Made by a program: the position numbers and the translations under genes. The notes beneath the pieces were generated by a model. The model did no database searches. It saw nothing but the letters and a program-made list of their open reading frames with translations, and had not been told where the DNA came from. 64,000 bases of DNA from Eopsaltria australis. Taxonomy: Eukaryota; Chordata; Aves; Passeriformes; Petroicidae. How positions within the stretch are numbered: the stretch's first letter is position 1; each line of letters begins with the position of its first letter. The DNA is taken from the NCBI GenBank assembly GCA_034509425.1, contig JAVTVJ010000296.1:2535001-2599000 (forward strand), in the 5' to 3' direction. Shown in pieces: positions 21,492 to 32,865 of the stretch.

Positions 21492-22702
21492 CAAAGCAGC
21501 AGAGGAAAACCACGCTTTCCCCCACTGTGGAGCAGGAGACCCTTGCAAGCAGCAAAGCCCCTGCAGACGTGCCCCTGCGAAGGGCAGCGTGCTGTGAGCA
21601 TTCACCGCTGCTCTGATGCTTCCCAGGAAGCGTGCAGGGCCCAGGATTTCAATTTGCAAGCACAGCTCTGGGTTGTGTCTCCAAGGATAACGTGCTCTTC
21701 ATCCACAGGAAGATTCAAGGCGGGAATAAACACGGTTTGCTGGGAGCCCTGACAGAGCAGGGTCCCCTGGCAGAGCTCTTGAACACGTTTTTCTTGTGTT
21801 GGTGCCCCCAGTGTGGAGCAGCTACTGAATCCCAGGCACCTCGATGACAGACTCTTGGATTTGCCCTCATTTTGCCAGCAAGTGGGAAAAATAAGATAGA
21901 AAAAGAGGGTGTTTCTGCATGTCAAGGTAACTCCTCACACCTGCAGCCAAGCCAGCTGGGCAAGCATGGGTTTGATGCCAGCACTTGGGCTGATGTGAGC
22001 AGCAGTGGAGGAGCCCCTTTTTGAGGTGTGAATTTGCCAAGTGGGCTCGGGGTTTTGTGGCAGAGGTCTGACTTTTTGCTCTTTATTTTCCCACTGGAGC
22101 TCAGAAAAACCATTGACCTTGAGTGTGCAGTTTCCCTTCTCTCCTAGATCTGTTCTCTGTCTTGGTCAGTTACTGCCAGTGACACCAACAGCAGAGGGAA
22201 AAAAAAGCTGAAACAATATATATTACATTGTTTTAACCTCATTTTGCACCTCCTGAGCACTCATTCTGCTGGTCAGGGAGACAAATGAACTCTGCCTCTC
22301 CAGATCTCATCTCCAGCTTGCTGCAGCCTTTCCTGGAGCTGCAAACTCCCAGACCCAGCGGTGACAGCTCCCCACCCAAAGGAAGGCAGATGGGTGGCAG
22401 CGATGAATAACCTGCTTTTCAAGGACAGGCTGGTCACAGAGGAGCTGAGACAGGACCGAGGCACCTCAGTCTGTGTGCTGAGCTGAGCAGCCTCACCACT
22501 ATAAGCAATTAGTGTTCGTGCAGAGAGGTCTGACAGACCCAGCTTTGCAAATGCTGAAGTGTTGACACTTCCCAGCAAGGTGCACCTTGTGTTATTGGCA
22601 AAGAGGAAACTACTCTGTTCAACTTGAAGGGTTTTCCTGCCACATCTTCCCATTGTTCTAACTCAGGAGCAGCCCAGTGCCGATGTCCATACTCAGATCT
22701 GC
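21492..22702. other. Unassigned single-copy sequence
   Basis: No gene, RNA or transposon recognised. Short ORFs on both strands are chance frames. Confidence 0.4.
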
Positions 22703-22825
22703 AACCACAGAATTATGGAATGGTCTGGGTTGGAGGAGACCTTAAAGATCATCCAATCCCACTCCCCTGCCATGGCAGGGACACCTTCCACTGTCCCAAC
22801 CTGGCTTTGGACACTTCCCTGGCTC
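22703..22825 (-). mobile_element. CR1 LINE 3' end fragment
   Basis: Reverse-complement CR1 terminus: ACCACAGAATTATGGAATGGTCTGGG, GAGACCTTAAAGATCATCC, CATGGCAGGGACACCTTCCACTG, GGACACTTCCCTGG. Confidence 0.92.
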
Positions 22826-23442
22826 CCATGGGAACACCTCAGTGCATTTAACAGTTTCCCCTCCTGGGTGCTTTTGTTGCTTTTGCTTTGACTTTGAGCC
22901 TCCTGACAAACAACATGCTGGGTACCCCCCACCTGCACAGCCAAATCCTTGCCGTTGCAGCCAAGCCCTGCTGAAGATTTTATCAGGAAAGGGAATTATT
23001 TGCTCCTGGAGAATGTACTCGTGCCTTGCAGCTATCAGGCTGCACAAATATGTGGAGTGCTGCCGATAACTCGCCAAGGGAAACCTGGAAAATGGAATCT
23101 GCAAAGAAATAATTCTGCTCGTAGACTCCTATTTTATGTATTTCTGTTTCCTTCCTTTTTCTCCTTCCGCTTCCCCCTCTGCCCCCCCCATTCCACTGAC
23201 ATCTAAATGGGGTCTTTGTTTTTTCTGAGTTAATATTTAGTCACTGGTTCTCTAGCTCAGTTTCTCAGAGCAGGGGCATTCCCAGGGGAGGGCAGGGTCC
23301 GAGCAGGACGTGGATCCGGTGCCACGCAGCTCCTCCAGGTATTCACAGACCACACTGGAAATGGCTTTTGCATGTGGGTTTGTAACTGAGTGATGCAATC
23401 CTGTTTATTACCAGTACGCAGACATAAATAGCACATCCTATA

Positions 23443-23662
23443 TCACAGGATCACAGAGTCATTTAGGTTGGAAAAGACCTCTGAAGTCATCAAGTGGAAC
23501 CTGTGACTGTCACCACCTTGACACACAGACCAGAGCACTGAGTGCCACATCCAGTGGTTTCTTGGACATCTCCAGGGATGGGGACTCCACCACCTCCCCA
23601 GGCTGCTCCTTCCAATGCTTAACAACCCTCTCCATGAGGAAATTCCTCCAGATTTGGTATAA
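23443..23662 (-). mobile_element. CR1 LINE 3' fragment, different subfamily
   Basis: Begins TCACAGGATCACAGAGTCATTTAGGTTGG with AAAAGACCTCTGAAGTCATC, a terminus different from the common one in this window, then CATCCAGTGGTTTCTTGGACATCTCCAGGGATGGGGACTCCACCACCTCCCC and AATGCTTAACAACCCTCTCCATGAGGAAATTCCTCC. This marks a separate CR1 lineage. Confidence 0.92.
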
Positions 23663-24830
23663 TAGAAATTCAGAATCCAGCCCACTTTTAGAGGTGATTT
23701 ATCTGAAGTCACCATCAGACTGAAAGTTCACACAACTTGAATTAAAGAGACACTTCCCAACGACCCTGCTCAAACAAGGATGTATTTCCAGCTAATCATT
23801 TTAGATCCTCCCAGAGACTTGCATTAACTCCAAGAACAGACAAGGGAAACTGTCCATTAAGGGATTGATTTCCACTGAGGTATCAGCTCCTCTTTGTTCA
23901 ACTCCTGTCAGATCAGCCAATGGTGCTCTGCTGATTTACAAGGTTCCAGCACTCCTCATCATCACTTTTTCTTGCCTTTTGCATTGAAGCTACAAGAATA
24001 TATGTTTGCTTCTAGGCCTGTCTATATGCAGAAGTATTATGGTCTTATCTGCCAGCTGAGCTACACCAGCTGTAACCCAAAGCTTGTCATTTCAATATAA
24101 GACCCTTTTACATCATATCCTCTAAACTGGATTTAATTTCTGTTTGTAAATAAGCAGATACTATAAGCAGGGGGGGAAAAAAAGATATTTATAGGTTTAA
24201 GTAAAGCATCTGCTTAAACTGACACTGAAATAAATACAGGTGGGGTTACAACCTATAAACACAGCAGTTTTTCTTACCAGGGACTGTAAGGTGAGACCTT
24301 AGACTGATTCCATCCAGCCTAATTCACACAGCTGCACAGACTTTTGGGGTTTGTTGTGTTTGCTCCAAGCATTTCCTGCTTTTGCTCCAGGCAGCTGGGA
24401 ACGGGACTTGGCTGTACAGCAGGATCTGACTTCCCATGGAGCAGCAACGGTTGAAAATCCAGGGATGCAGAGTTGGGTACAGCTCTTGTGTGAAGACAAG
24501 AAGGTATCAGTCACCATCTGACTGCTTTGTCTGCATTGCTTGGTAGAATTCTTATGCCAAGAATTGCCAAGAAAATAGAAATACTGGAGAGGTTAGGCAG
24601 AAAAATAGATTCCTCTGTGGTGTGGGAACACCAAGACTTGCCCATGCCGCAGATGGTCCCAAATTATCAGCCCACACAGCACCAGGATGGAGGTGGGCTC
24701 TGTTGTGACCAGGAGAAAAGTGGGGAAGAGCTTGAGGGGAGAAAGGAAGGGGAAGACACCCCCAAGGAGCCTTTGGATGCAGGATTTGCACAGTGGTGGC
24801 CAAGGAGCTCAGGAGGGTTTGTGGGGATTT
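23663..24830. other. Unassigned sequence
   Basis: No supported gene or transposon. A minus-strand frame at 24552-24872 is proline-rich chance sequence. Confidence 0.4.
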
Positions 24831-24985
24831 ATAATCATGGAGTGGTCTGGGATGGGAGGAACCTTTACACATCCAGCTCCAACCAGTCCCAATATTATCC
24901 CTTGAGGGACACCATCAAATTATCTCCATTGGGACCCTGAGGCATTGACTACAACACTTTGCACATGATCCAGGTAATTCCTCCT
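24831..24985 (-). mobile_element. CR1 LINE fragment with internal deletion
   Basis: The first 50 bases are a diverged reverse-complement CR1 end (ATCATGGAGTGGTCTGGGATGGGAGG). Without the usual middle part, it passes at about 24900 into the upstream CR1 ORF2 block CTTGAGGGACACCA, then GGCATTGACTACAACACTTTGCACATGATCCAGGTAATTCCTCC. The jump indicates an internal deletion or two adjacent insertions. Confidence 0.7.
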
Positions 24986-25439
24986 CTTAGGGAACTGCTG
25001 AATTTGTGCTTGTCTCAGAGACAAGGTGTGAGCAAAGAGAAGGGACCCATGGTAAGAGCACTGGCATCCAGCCCATTCCCCAGCCACCCCAGAGCACAGA
25101 CACCCACCAGGCCCTGCTTCCCCCTGAGGGCCCCCTCTCTGATGGCCAATGCCAGCAGAGCAGTGCCCTCTTCTCCCTCTTTTCATGGCTACATTTCCTT
25201 GGCACGCCAGCATTTTCCAAAGTGAAATACCAGAAAAACCCAGCCCTACACGCCCTTTCTGTGGGGAGATTTCAATCAGACCACAGTGAGATGAGTCCTT
25301 CAGCTGAGCCCTGCTGGGCACACACGCAGCCTCAGAGACCCGCATATGCAATTCTGACCAGAAGAAAGCTGAATTCAAGATTTAAGAACATGGGGTTGGC
25401 ACTTCCAAACCCCTCCTGCCTCCTCAGCTGTTGACCTCA
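24986..25439. other. Unassigned sequence
   Basis: Overlapping small ORFs on both strands, none with recognisable domains or conserved residues; nothing supported. Confidence 0.4.
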
Positions 25440-25665
25440 GCAGGACCATTCCGCAGCCGGGTTCGCTGTAATTATTCTGCTTTCTGTCTTGAAGCCATGA
25501 AGAGATGGAGTTACATAACAATACTGCTTAAGCACTTGCAAAATGCACAATTTGATTAATCTCAGCAATGTGCCGGCTCCGGGATCTAAAAAGACAGCCA
25601 TGTGCATTTTAACCAAGTTAAAGCCCAAAGCTTTTCATTTCATCCTAATGGATAGCAAAGGTCAT
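25440..25665. promoter_or_regulatory. Candidate conserved non-coding element
   Basis: Single-copy block with GCTGTAATTATTCTGC near 25465, CAATTTGATTAATCTCAGC near 25550, several CpGs (TTCCGCAGCCGGGTTCGC, GTGCCGGCTCCGGGATC), ATGTGCATTTTAACC and CTAATGGATAGCAAAGGTCA. It lacks repeats and coding signal. A homeodomain-rich element is plausible; untested. Confidence 0.4.
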
Positions 25666-26606
25666 TCTCCATTTGATAGATGATGATAGCTCTGCTGCAT
25701 TTGTCTTCTTGCTGGCAGGGCTGGATCCCTCTGAAGTTTGTGTTAATGAGATTCCTCCTACCACAGGCACGGAATTCTCCAGTGAGGCACTGGCACTGGA
25801 TTTATCGTGGAGATGCCCATTCTGCATCCACACAGCAGGATAAATGCAGCTTCCCATCATGCTGATGAGGTGCCCACGGCAGCTACGTCCTGATGGAATG
25901 GTGTTTTGCATGGCATAAATCCCAGGTGGTGGCAACTGACTCTGCACCTGGACCTATTCCTTCACCTCATGACTCAGTTCAGACACATTTTTCAGGAGGA
26001 ACAGGTACCAGCAAAGAATTAAAGTGCAGATTCTACGTTTTCCCCTTGGGAAAAATGCCTAAAATAAAGCTATCAGCTCGAATCCTGAAGGGATGATATT
26101 TATTTCGCTTGCAGAACCACTCAGCAGCATCCAGAAGCCACAGGCTGGAGTTCCCTGGAGTTCCCAGGCTGGACCATAAATTATCAGAGATGTGTTCATG
26201 TGCTTAATGGTGCTCCTGTGCCTCGCATGGTGAGAGGTGGATGAATTAAAGCCACAAGAGATGCAGATCCTCTTTTCCAAGAGGGAGGTAGGAGCCATGG
26301 TGGGGAAATGGGACGAGACAGCAGCACAGACCATGAGATCCTTCTGCAGAGGAGGAGAACGTGGTGGGAAGCTCAGGAGCTTCCTCCATCTCCTCCTCCT
26401 GGTGCTGAAGGAGCCCAGCAGACCATCAGGGAGGAAGGAAAAGCCCAGGAGATGAGACCTTGGAGAGGAATTCCTAGCTGGAGCATCAGCTGCTGAGCTG
26501 GGCATGACTACCTGGATCCCCTGTCCCAACAATTTACCCCAGCACTGTGGGGTTTGAGGGCTGTCCCACCAGGGAGACAGACCTTCCCAAAGACTTTCCA
26601 AGTCTT
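25666..26606. other. Unassigned sequence
   Basis: The 180-codon minus frame at 26059-26601 is the largest ORF but has no domain, no start context and irregular composition. No transposon recognised. Confidence 0.4.
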
Positions 26607-26752
26607 CACAGAGTCACAAAATGCTTTGGATTGGAAGGAAATTTAAAGCCCATCTCATTCCAACCTCCTACCATGGGCAGGGACACCTTCCACTATCCCT
26701 GGTTGCTCCAAGCCCTGTCCAACCTGGCCTTTGACACTTCCAGGGATGGGGC
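26607..26752 (-). mobile_element. CR1 LINE 3' end fragment
   Basis: Reverse-complement CR1: ACAGAGTCACAAAATGCTTTGG, CCATGGGCAGGGACACCTTCCACTATCCC, GGTTGCTCCAAGCCCTGTCC, CACTTCCAGGGATGGGGC. Confidence 0.93.
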
Positions 26753-26802
26753 AAGAACAGATCTCTGATATCCTGGGCACTCACATGTTCATGTACACCA
26801 CC

Positions 26803-26820
26803 TTTTTTTTTTTTTTTTTT
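26803..26820. repeat. Poly-T tract (18)
   Basis: Homopolymer 50 bases past a CR1 fragment. CR1 elements end in short octamer repeats rather than poly-A, so this tract is not their tail. Confidence 0.9.
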
Positions 26821-26929
26821 GGAGGAGATATCCACCTGTAGTTTACCTCTGGAGATCTCTGTGTTTTCCATCTGCCTCCTTCTGCAAAGGCAGGGAAGTC
26901 CTGAGTGCTGATGAGGAACTTGAAGTGAT

Positions 26930-27200
26930 TGGGAATGCTTCAAACACAGGGGTTTGTCCTTAAATTACACGGCCCATTAACAAACCTAAATTAAAACAAC
27001 ACTATTAGCAGGAGATCTGAGGGAGAAGGTGGCTTCAATTTTCATGCAAATGACACATAACTAAATACCAGAAATTTAATACACCAATAATAGACCTTGA
27101 AATCCAGTCTTACCAACTGCAATTATTAAAGTCTACACCAAGGCCCCCAAAATCTTTAAATCTTAAGACGGATACTGGAAAAATCAGCAAATCACAGAAA
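26930..27200. promoter_or_regulatory. Possible conserved AT-rich element
   Basis: AT-rich single-copy block with the exact octamer ATGCAAAT at 27044-27051, ACGGCCCATTAACAAACC at about 26970 and several AATTAAA words. No repeat family recognised. Weakly supported. Confidence 0.28.
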
Positions 27201-27380
27201 GCATTCACCTTGTTGGTTTTTTTTTTTTAATTTGACATTGGTATTTTGAGATTCCATCTTTTGAAATTGCTCAGTAGCTACGAGAAATTAATAATACAAG
27301 TAAATGCCCCATGCAGGGTTATTTTGCAGGGAGTGGATGAATTGAATTAGCCCAGGTGCCCAAATGGCTTTTCTAACATA

Positions 27381-27632
27381 CAGAATCATAGAATCATGGA
27401 ATATCCTGAGTTGGAAAGGACCCACAAGGATCACCAATCCAACTCCTGGCCCTGCACAGGATAACTCCAAAAGTCACATCATGTGTCTGAGAGCATTGTC
27501 CAAACACTTCCAGAACTCTGTCAGGCTTCATGCCGCGACCACTTCCCTATGGAGCCTGTCCTTAACCATGCTCTGGATGAAGCACCTTTTCCTAATCTCC
27601 AACCTAAACCTCCCTTGAGCCAGGCCTTGTGC
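27381..27632 (-). mobile_element. CR1 LINE 3' fragment, 'ATATCCTGAGTTGG' subfamily
   Basis: Reverse-complement CR1 with the diagnostic end GAATATCCTGAGTTGG, GACCCACAAGGATCACC, CCAACTCCTGGCCCTGCACAGG, TGTGTCTGAGAGCATTGTCCAAACACTTCCAGAACTCTGTCAGG, and TTTTCCTAATCTCCAACCTAAACCTCCC. It differs from the GGTTTGGGTTGG type seen elsewhere. Confidence 0.95.
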
Positions 27633-28130
27633 TGCCTTGAATGATCACACACTTCTTCAAAGCCTGAAGCATCCCTGGGCTGTTTGATGGGCTCAGCGTT
27701 ACCCCCGGGCACCAAACAAACCCCTCAGTCCCAAAACCAAAGGTCAGCGATTGTGCTCAGAGCTGACACATGATGAGCCCTGCTGACCACCAGGCCCTTC
27801 ACGTGCTGGGCAGCAGACAGGCCCACACAGTGTCCCTTTCATCCTGACCTCCAAACCCCACCTCGTTTTGGGCCACCACACAGCCCTCTCCATCCGCGTG
27901 ACTTCGCCGCCTGCCTCTGCCTCGGGACGGGCAAAGAAATCACAGCAGTGAAGTTTAAAGAGCTGCCAGCACCCAAAATTCCTGCTCATTAGACATAATC
28001 ATAATCCTATAATGACAATATAGTACGTTATAATTTGCGAGAGAGGGGAAATCTTGACATAAATTGCTCGGCTCTGATTCACCGACCTGAGCGCAGTTCT
28101 GGCACACTGGTTATGGGGAATAGATTCTTT
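27633..28130. other. Unassigned sequence, AT-rich CpG-bearing part near the CR1
   Basis: Positions 27930-28110 hold ATAATCATAATCC, TACGTTATAATTTGCGAG and TTGCTCGGCTCTGATTCACCGACC, single-copy and CpG-retaining, possibly part of an old regulatory element interrupted by the CR1 at 28131. No gene. Confidence 0.3.
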
Positions 28131-28245
28131 ATCACAGAATCCCAGAATATCCTCAGCTGGAAGGGACCCACAAGGATCATCAAGTCCACCTCCTGGCACA
28201 GGACAACCCTAAAAACCACACCATGCAATTTATTTGTGAGTCTGA
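28131..28245 (-). mobile_element. CR1 LINE 3' end, 'ATATCCTCAGCTGG' subfamily
   Basis: Reverse-complement CR1 end ATCACAGAATCCCAGAATATCCTCAGCTGG with GACCCACAAGGATCATC and AGTCCACCTCCTGGCACAGGACAACCC. Same subfamily as the copy at 27381. Confidence 0.93.
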
Positions 28246-28436
28246 AAGGGAGAGGACTTGGTACGAGTGACACTCCCCTCTCCCACAGTAAAGGACTTAT
28301 TTATGGAAATTTCAGCACCCACCAGGCTCAGCCCCTCATGCTTGAGGTCATTATTTGCATCCCAGAAGTTAAAAATGTCCCACTCATGGGCCAGGACTCA
28401 CCTCTCCAAGGCATTGTACAGATAAATGGAGACAGA

Positions 28437-28549
28437 AACGTGGCACTTGGGGTCACGGGTGAGTGGTGGGGTTGGCAGTGCTGGGTGAACAATTGGCTGG
28501 ATGACCTTAAGGGTCTTTTCCAACCTAAATGATTCATTCTATGGTTCTA
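28437..28549 (+). mobile_element. CR1 LINE 3' end, sense orientation
   Basis: Sense CR1 terminus: ACGTGGCACTTGGGGTCACGG, GGTTGGCAGTGCTGGGTGAAC, TTGGCTGGATGACCTTAAGGGTCTTTTCCAACCTAAATGATTC and CATTCTATGGTTCT. It belongs to a subfamily different from its minus-oriented neighbour at 28131. Confidence 0.93.
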
Positions 28550-31500
28550 AGCAAGCAAGCAGTCCTGTGAAACTCTGAGGAAAGCAAGGGGCCAGTTTTG
28601 AGCCAGAAAGGTGCCTTCTGGTCCTCACTCTGACTGAATTTCTGAATTTCTGCTGCCTTTGGGTTGCTCCAGGGCCGGGCTGCAGCAGGACACTCCATTC
28701 CAGGCACAGCCCCAGCCCCACAGGGATCAGCTGGGCAGAGGCTCCCTCCAAGTGCTGCAATGTGGCAGCAAAGGCTCCCAGAGCTGCTGGAGCTTTTAAG
28801 CCTTAAAACACAAATCAGATTTACTGGGGGTTGCTGCAGTTTTGGGGCTCCCCCCCCCCCCCATGGAATGCAGATGCTGCTGTAGGAACTGAGGGCATTT
28901 CTTGGTGGGGTTTCCTTGGCACCCCCAGCAGACACCTCCACATCTCACACCCCCGCACTTCTACTCCATTCTGATCCCTGATGATAAAACACTTAAAATA
29001 AGAAGCTGGGAGAGTCCCCAGGACACGTTAAAGGTTATCCCAGCTCTGTTACTCATCCCGGAGGGGAAGGCAGAGGGAAGGAGCTGACTCACATCCCGGC
29101 AGCACCGAGAGAAGGGCTGGAGCCACTGGAGCCTCGGGGCTGCTCCATGAGCACGGACTGTGATTCTCCTCCACAACTGCTCCTTCTCCTGACTGCTCTC
29201 CCCAAATGATGCTCTGACAAGCACGAGAGAACCTGAATTTCCTCCCTGCGTGTGTGGGCGGGTGTCTGCAAGGGGATACTCCTGCTTTTCCACCTGAATG
29301 TCAACATCAGTCTCCGCGTAGCCCTGGGGGCTGAGCCTCTTTCCAAAACTTCCCCCACACGCTGCACATCCCATCCTTACCCCAGCTCATTTCCTGCTCT
29401 TTGCTAAGGGGAAAAAAACAGCTGTCTAGCATGTACAAAAATTGCCCCAAAGCCACGAAGGCTCTTATCAGAGCTAGAAAACCCCAGACACCCTAAAGGA
29501 CATGCCAGAGCTCTCTCCCTGCCATGGGCAGGCTCAGCCCTGTTCCCAGCATGGTCCAGAGGATCTTTGGCTCTGCAGAACAGTGGGGAAGGAAGGCTGC
29601 AGGCAGGAGTGTTGAAAAAAGGTCATTTCTTGATTTGGCACTGAGTCAGAGCTGCATTTTCTGCCTTTTGACAGCATTAACCACAACACCCAGATGCCCA
29701 AAGTATCTCTGGAGGAAAGAGCCCATAAAGTTGACCAATTCTTTCTTGGTTCAGGGCATGGCCAGGGTGTAAAAACAGGCTCCTGGGGGCTGTTTATACC
29801 CAACCTGACCTTTCAACCTTAATTACTTTATAGCAGCCATTTAAAATCATCCCCCATGTGCACACAAACACCATGGGTAACACCTCCTGGGAATGGCATG
29901 GCTGATGTGGAGCTGGGAGAGGGCTGCAAAATAAATGTTTCTTGCCTTCCCCATGAGGAGCAAACTCCTCTCCCAGCAAAGCAGCCGTTCCTTCTTTTTC
30001 CAGCCGTCTGTGTTATTTTTGTGTCGTGTTGCTGGTTAAAAATACCCCTTGCCAGCAAGAACGGAGTTATTTGGAGCACCCTCCTTTATCTTTGTTTGGG
30101 AAGAGCACACGCCACCATCAGCTGCTTCCTTCCTCCTAAAAATTGTCTTCTGCAAAAAAAAAAAAAATTGATCCTGTGCCTGCTCTGTGGCCTTGGAGAG
30201 ACGATTGTGGCCATGAGGGGTTTTCCAGGCCTAATGTCCCCAACTAAGGGGACAAAGACTCAAGTGCCTGTCACATAGAGGGTATGGAGGAGACCGTCCA
30301 GTGTCCCCCCTGGATGTCAAAGCTTGTGACTTCTGAAGAGGATCCTGCAAAGACATTCCTGGCTGCAGACCAAAAAAAAAAAAAAAAAAATATATGTATA
30401 TATATGGGTCTGGACATCAAGATGAGCTCACTGGGAGGTTTTTGCTTGTGAAGCATCTCCGTGACACCAAGAATGAGAAGCCAGAAATGACCATAAATAA
30501 TTTGTGAGTGAAGCTGGAGTCAGTGATGGAGCCAGCACAGCCCCAGAGCCTCCCCTGCCCTCCCACAGCTGCCACTGCAGAGGAACAAAAAACATGGGAA
30601 GAGTCCTCACAGCCCCTCTCCATAGGGTGTCCAGGAAACCCAAAGTCCCTTTGGGGTCCTGAACAAAAACGATTTGATGGTGCCCAAAGCCCAGGATATT
30701 CATTAATAACCACACCGTTAATAGTGTCCATGGAGAATCCCCCAAACTTCATTCTCTCAGAAAGCATCCAATAACTTGTTAAGATTGCCAAATCTCCCTC
30801 AATCTTTAGCAATCTTTGGTTGTTTTTATTTACTGCAGGGCATTCTGAGACCCAAAAGAATTCCTGGGGAAACTGTAGCACCCTGTGCTCAGCACTGCCG
30901 TGCCCTGATCACTGAATCAGGCCTTTCTTTTCCCCCTTTTTTTCCAGCTTAAAGTAATCAGGGAGTAAAAGTCTGGAATCCAACCACAAGGAGCATGAAA
31001 ATATTTGAACAAGCTGGTTTAAATCAAGGCTTTGACTTGCCTTTGTAATGGCCTCTTTGGTCAAGGCTTGAGCATGCTGCTGCACTTTGGAGTGGAAAGC
31101 AGAAGATGAGTTTGCTCCATCCACTCTCAGGGCAAGCACAGAGGCAGAAGAATGGCCTGTGGTCTCCAGTATTCCAGAGAGAGAAAGGAAATTCTTTAAT
31201 CCTGTTTGGTTTTTTTGGTTTGTTTTTCTTTTGTAGTTAATATGACAGGGTGGTTTTGATCCAGCCTACGTTCAGCTGGGCTCCCACTGCTCATCCCTCT
31301 CCATCCTGCAGCTCCCACTGAAAAGCTTCCACCCACTGGGTGGAAGAAACCCAGAGCACCAGAAGTGACACTGACACTCCCAGTGGCTCCAGTTTCTTCA
31401 TTTCTTGAGTTTTTCCTGTCTCCATGCACCCAAAGGAACCGTGTGCCTCTGTTTCCCACTGTCCTCCCTAGAAAACACATCAAAGCCCAGCCCTGCACTC

Positions 31501-31829
31501 AGCCAAGGCTGGAGCAGCCCAGTCTCCTGCTTTCCAAGGTAAATAATGACTTTGATTAGGAACTATGCCTAATTAACCACGTGGAGTTGATGACTCAGCT
31601 GACTGTCAAAAGCTTTTTTGCTCTGGTTTCCAGTTTTCACAGCTTGACCCAGCATCTGCCCCTGTGTGCATCAGCACAGACCCAAAAGCTCAGGGAAATC
31701 CCAGTTACACCAACCAGGTCCTTCAGGCTGGCCTCAAGCTGTGACACCTTTTTGAGTGAGTGTGGAAAAACCCCTCCTGCAAGGGCCTCCTGAAAAGGAG
31801 ATTATTTTTGTCCTCATTTGAATTTTGAA
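28550..31829. other. Unassigned sequence with simple repeats
   Basis: No gene or recognised transposon. Simple repeats: C14 near 28849-28862, A13 near 30153-30166, and A19 followed by a TATATG run at 30372-30405. ORFs here are short chance frames. Confidence 0.4.
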
Positions 31830-31995
31830 AAGCAAACAGGCTCTGTTGATTCAGACATCACACTTAGGCTCGGGGCTGTAAATAGTGCAAGGTTTGCTCT
31901 TTTTATCAGCTTGCTCGGCAAATCAATAGAAGGACTCAAAAACGTATTGTCATCATAAACCAAGGAATTCATTAATGCCCGTGGTTTGCCTCCAT
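31830..31995. promoter_or_regulatory. Possible conserved non-coding element
   Basis: Single-copy block with GCTCGGGGCTGTAAATAGTGC, TTTTTATCAGCTTGCTCGGC, AAAACGTATTGTCATCATAAACC and AATTCATTAATGCCCGTGG. It keeps isolated CpGs in AT-rich sequence and has no repeat match. Motif-based guess. Confidence 0.33.
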
Positions 31996-32865
31996 GTTTT
32001 AATGGAATGCAGAGCAAACACATCCAGAGGGTGTTCGCTGAGTCTGGCAGAGCCAGGATCTCCAACCACTTGGAATTTGCCCGGGAGAAAGAGGTGATGG
32101 AGGTGAAGAGGTGGCAGGACCTGGGTGAAGATGACTGAAAGCCTGGGATTTGCATCCCTCTTCCTGTGCATACCCTGAGGGAAAGAAATTCACCTTTTGG
32201 ACACCTCCACACCCTGGGAGGCATTTTGAGATCAGAGGGATGTGTCTGGCTGAGCTCTCACCTCTCACAGAGATTTCATCTCGTTTAACACCTCTGGACA
32301 AAGCATGTGGAAACTGCATTGCTTTAAACATTCCGTGCACCCTCTAAGAGCCGTGTTCCCTTTCCATGAATCACCAGGACCCAGCCAGAGCAGCTGTCCT
32401 GGAGGTTAGATGTGCTCAGCAAATATGCTTTTTGGCACCGAGATGAGCATTTTCCCTGCAGCACTTTTGAAGTGTAAAAGGGGAAAGATGCAAAGCGTCA
32501 GCTCCGCTGCCATCACACGGCTCCAGGAGCTATAATCCATGATCTCATCCAGTCCCATGAGCCTCTGTTGGCACCAGACAGGAATCTGGGCATGCCAAGA
32601 GGTTCGTGGGTCTCATTTCCTAAACAAACACTCCTTCCAGGCATTGAGGAGCAGGGTCACATCCAGACACAATGTGGGATCCAGCTCTTGTACCTTTGTC
32701 CATGTCCCATGGATCCTCCTGGGACTTCAACAGCAGGAATGAGGGAAATCCATGGGATTTGCCCAACATCCAGGTACCTGCAACCACGTTTGGCTAGAAG
32801 GCATTGCAAATATCTTAATAGAATTTAAAATGTTTTAAAGTTTTCCTCCCCCACTTGCTCGGCAG

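Noticed and set aside
24527..26601. Overlapping ORFs of 137-180 codons as a possible novel gene
   Set aside because: Frames on both strands are equally open, no conserved residues or domains, and a CR1 fragment interrupts the region at 24831-24985.
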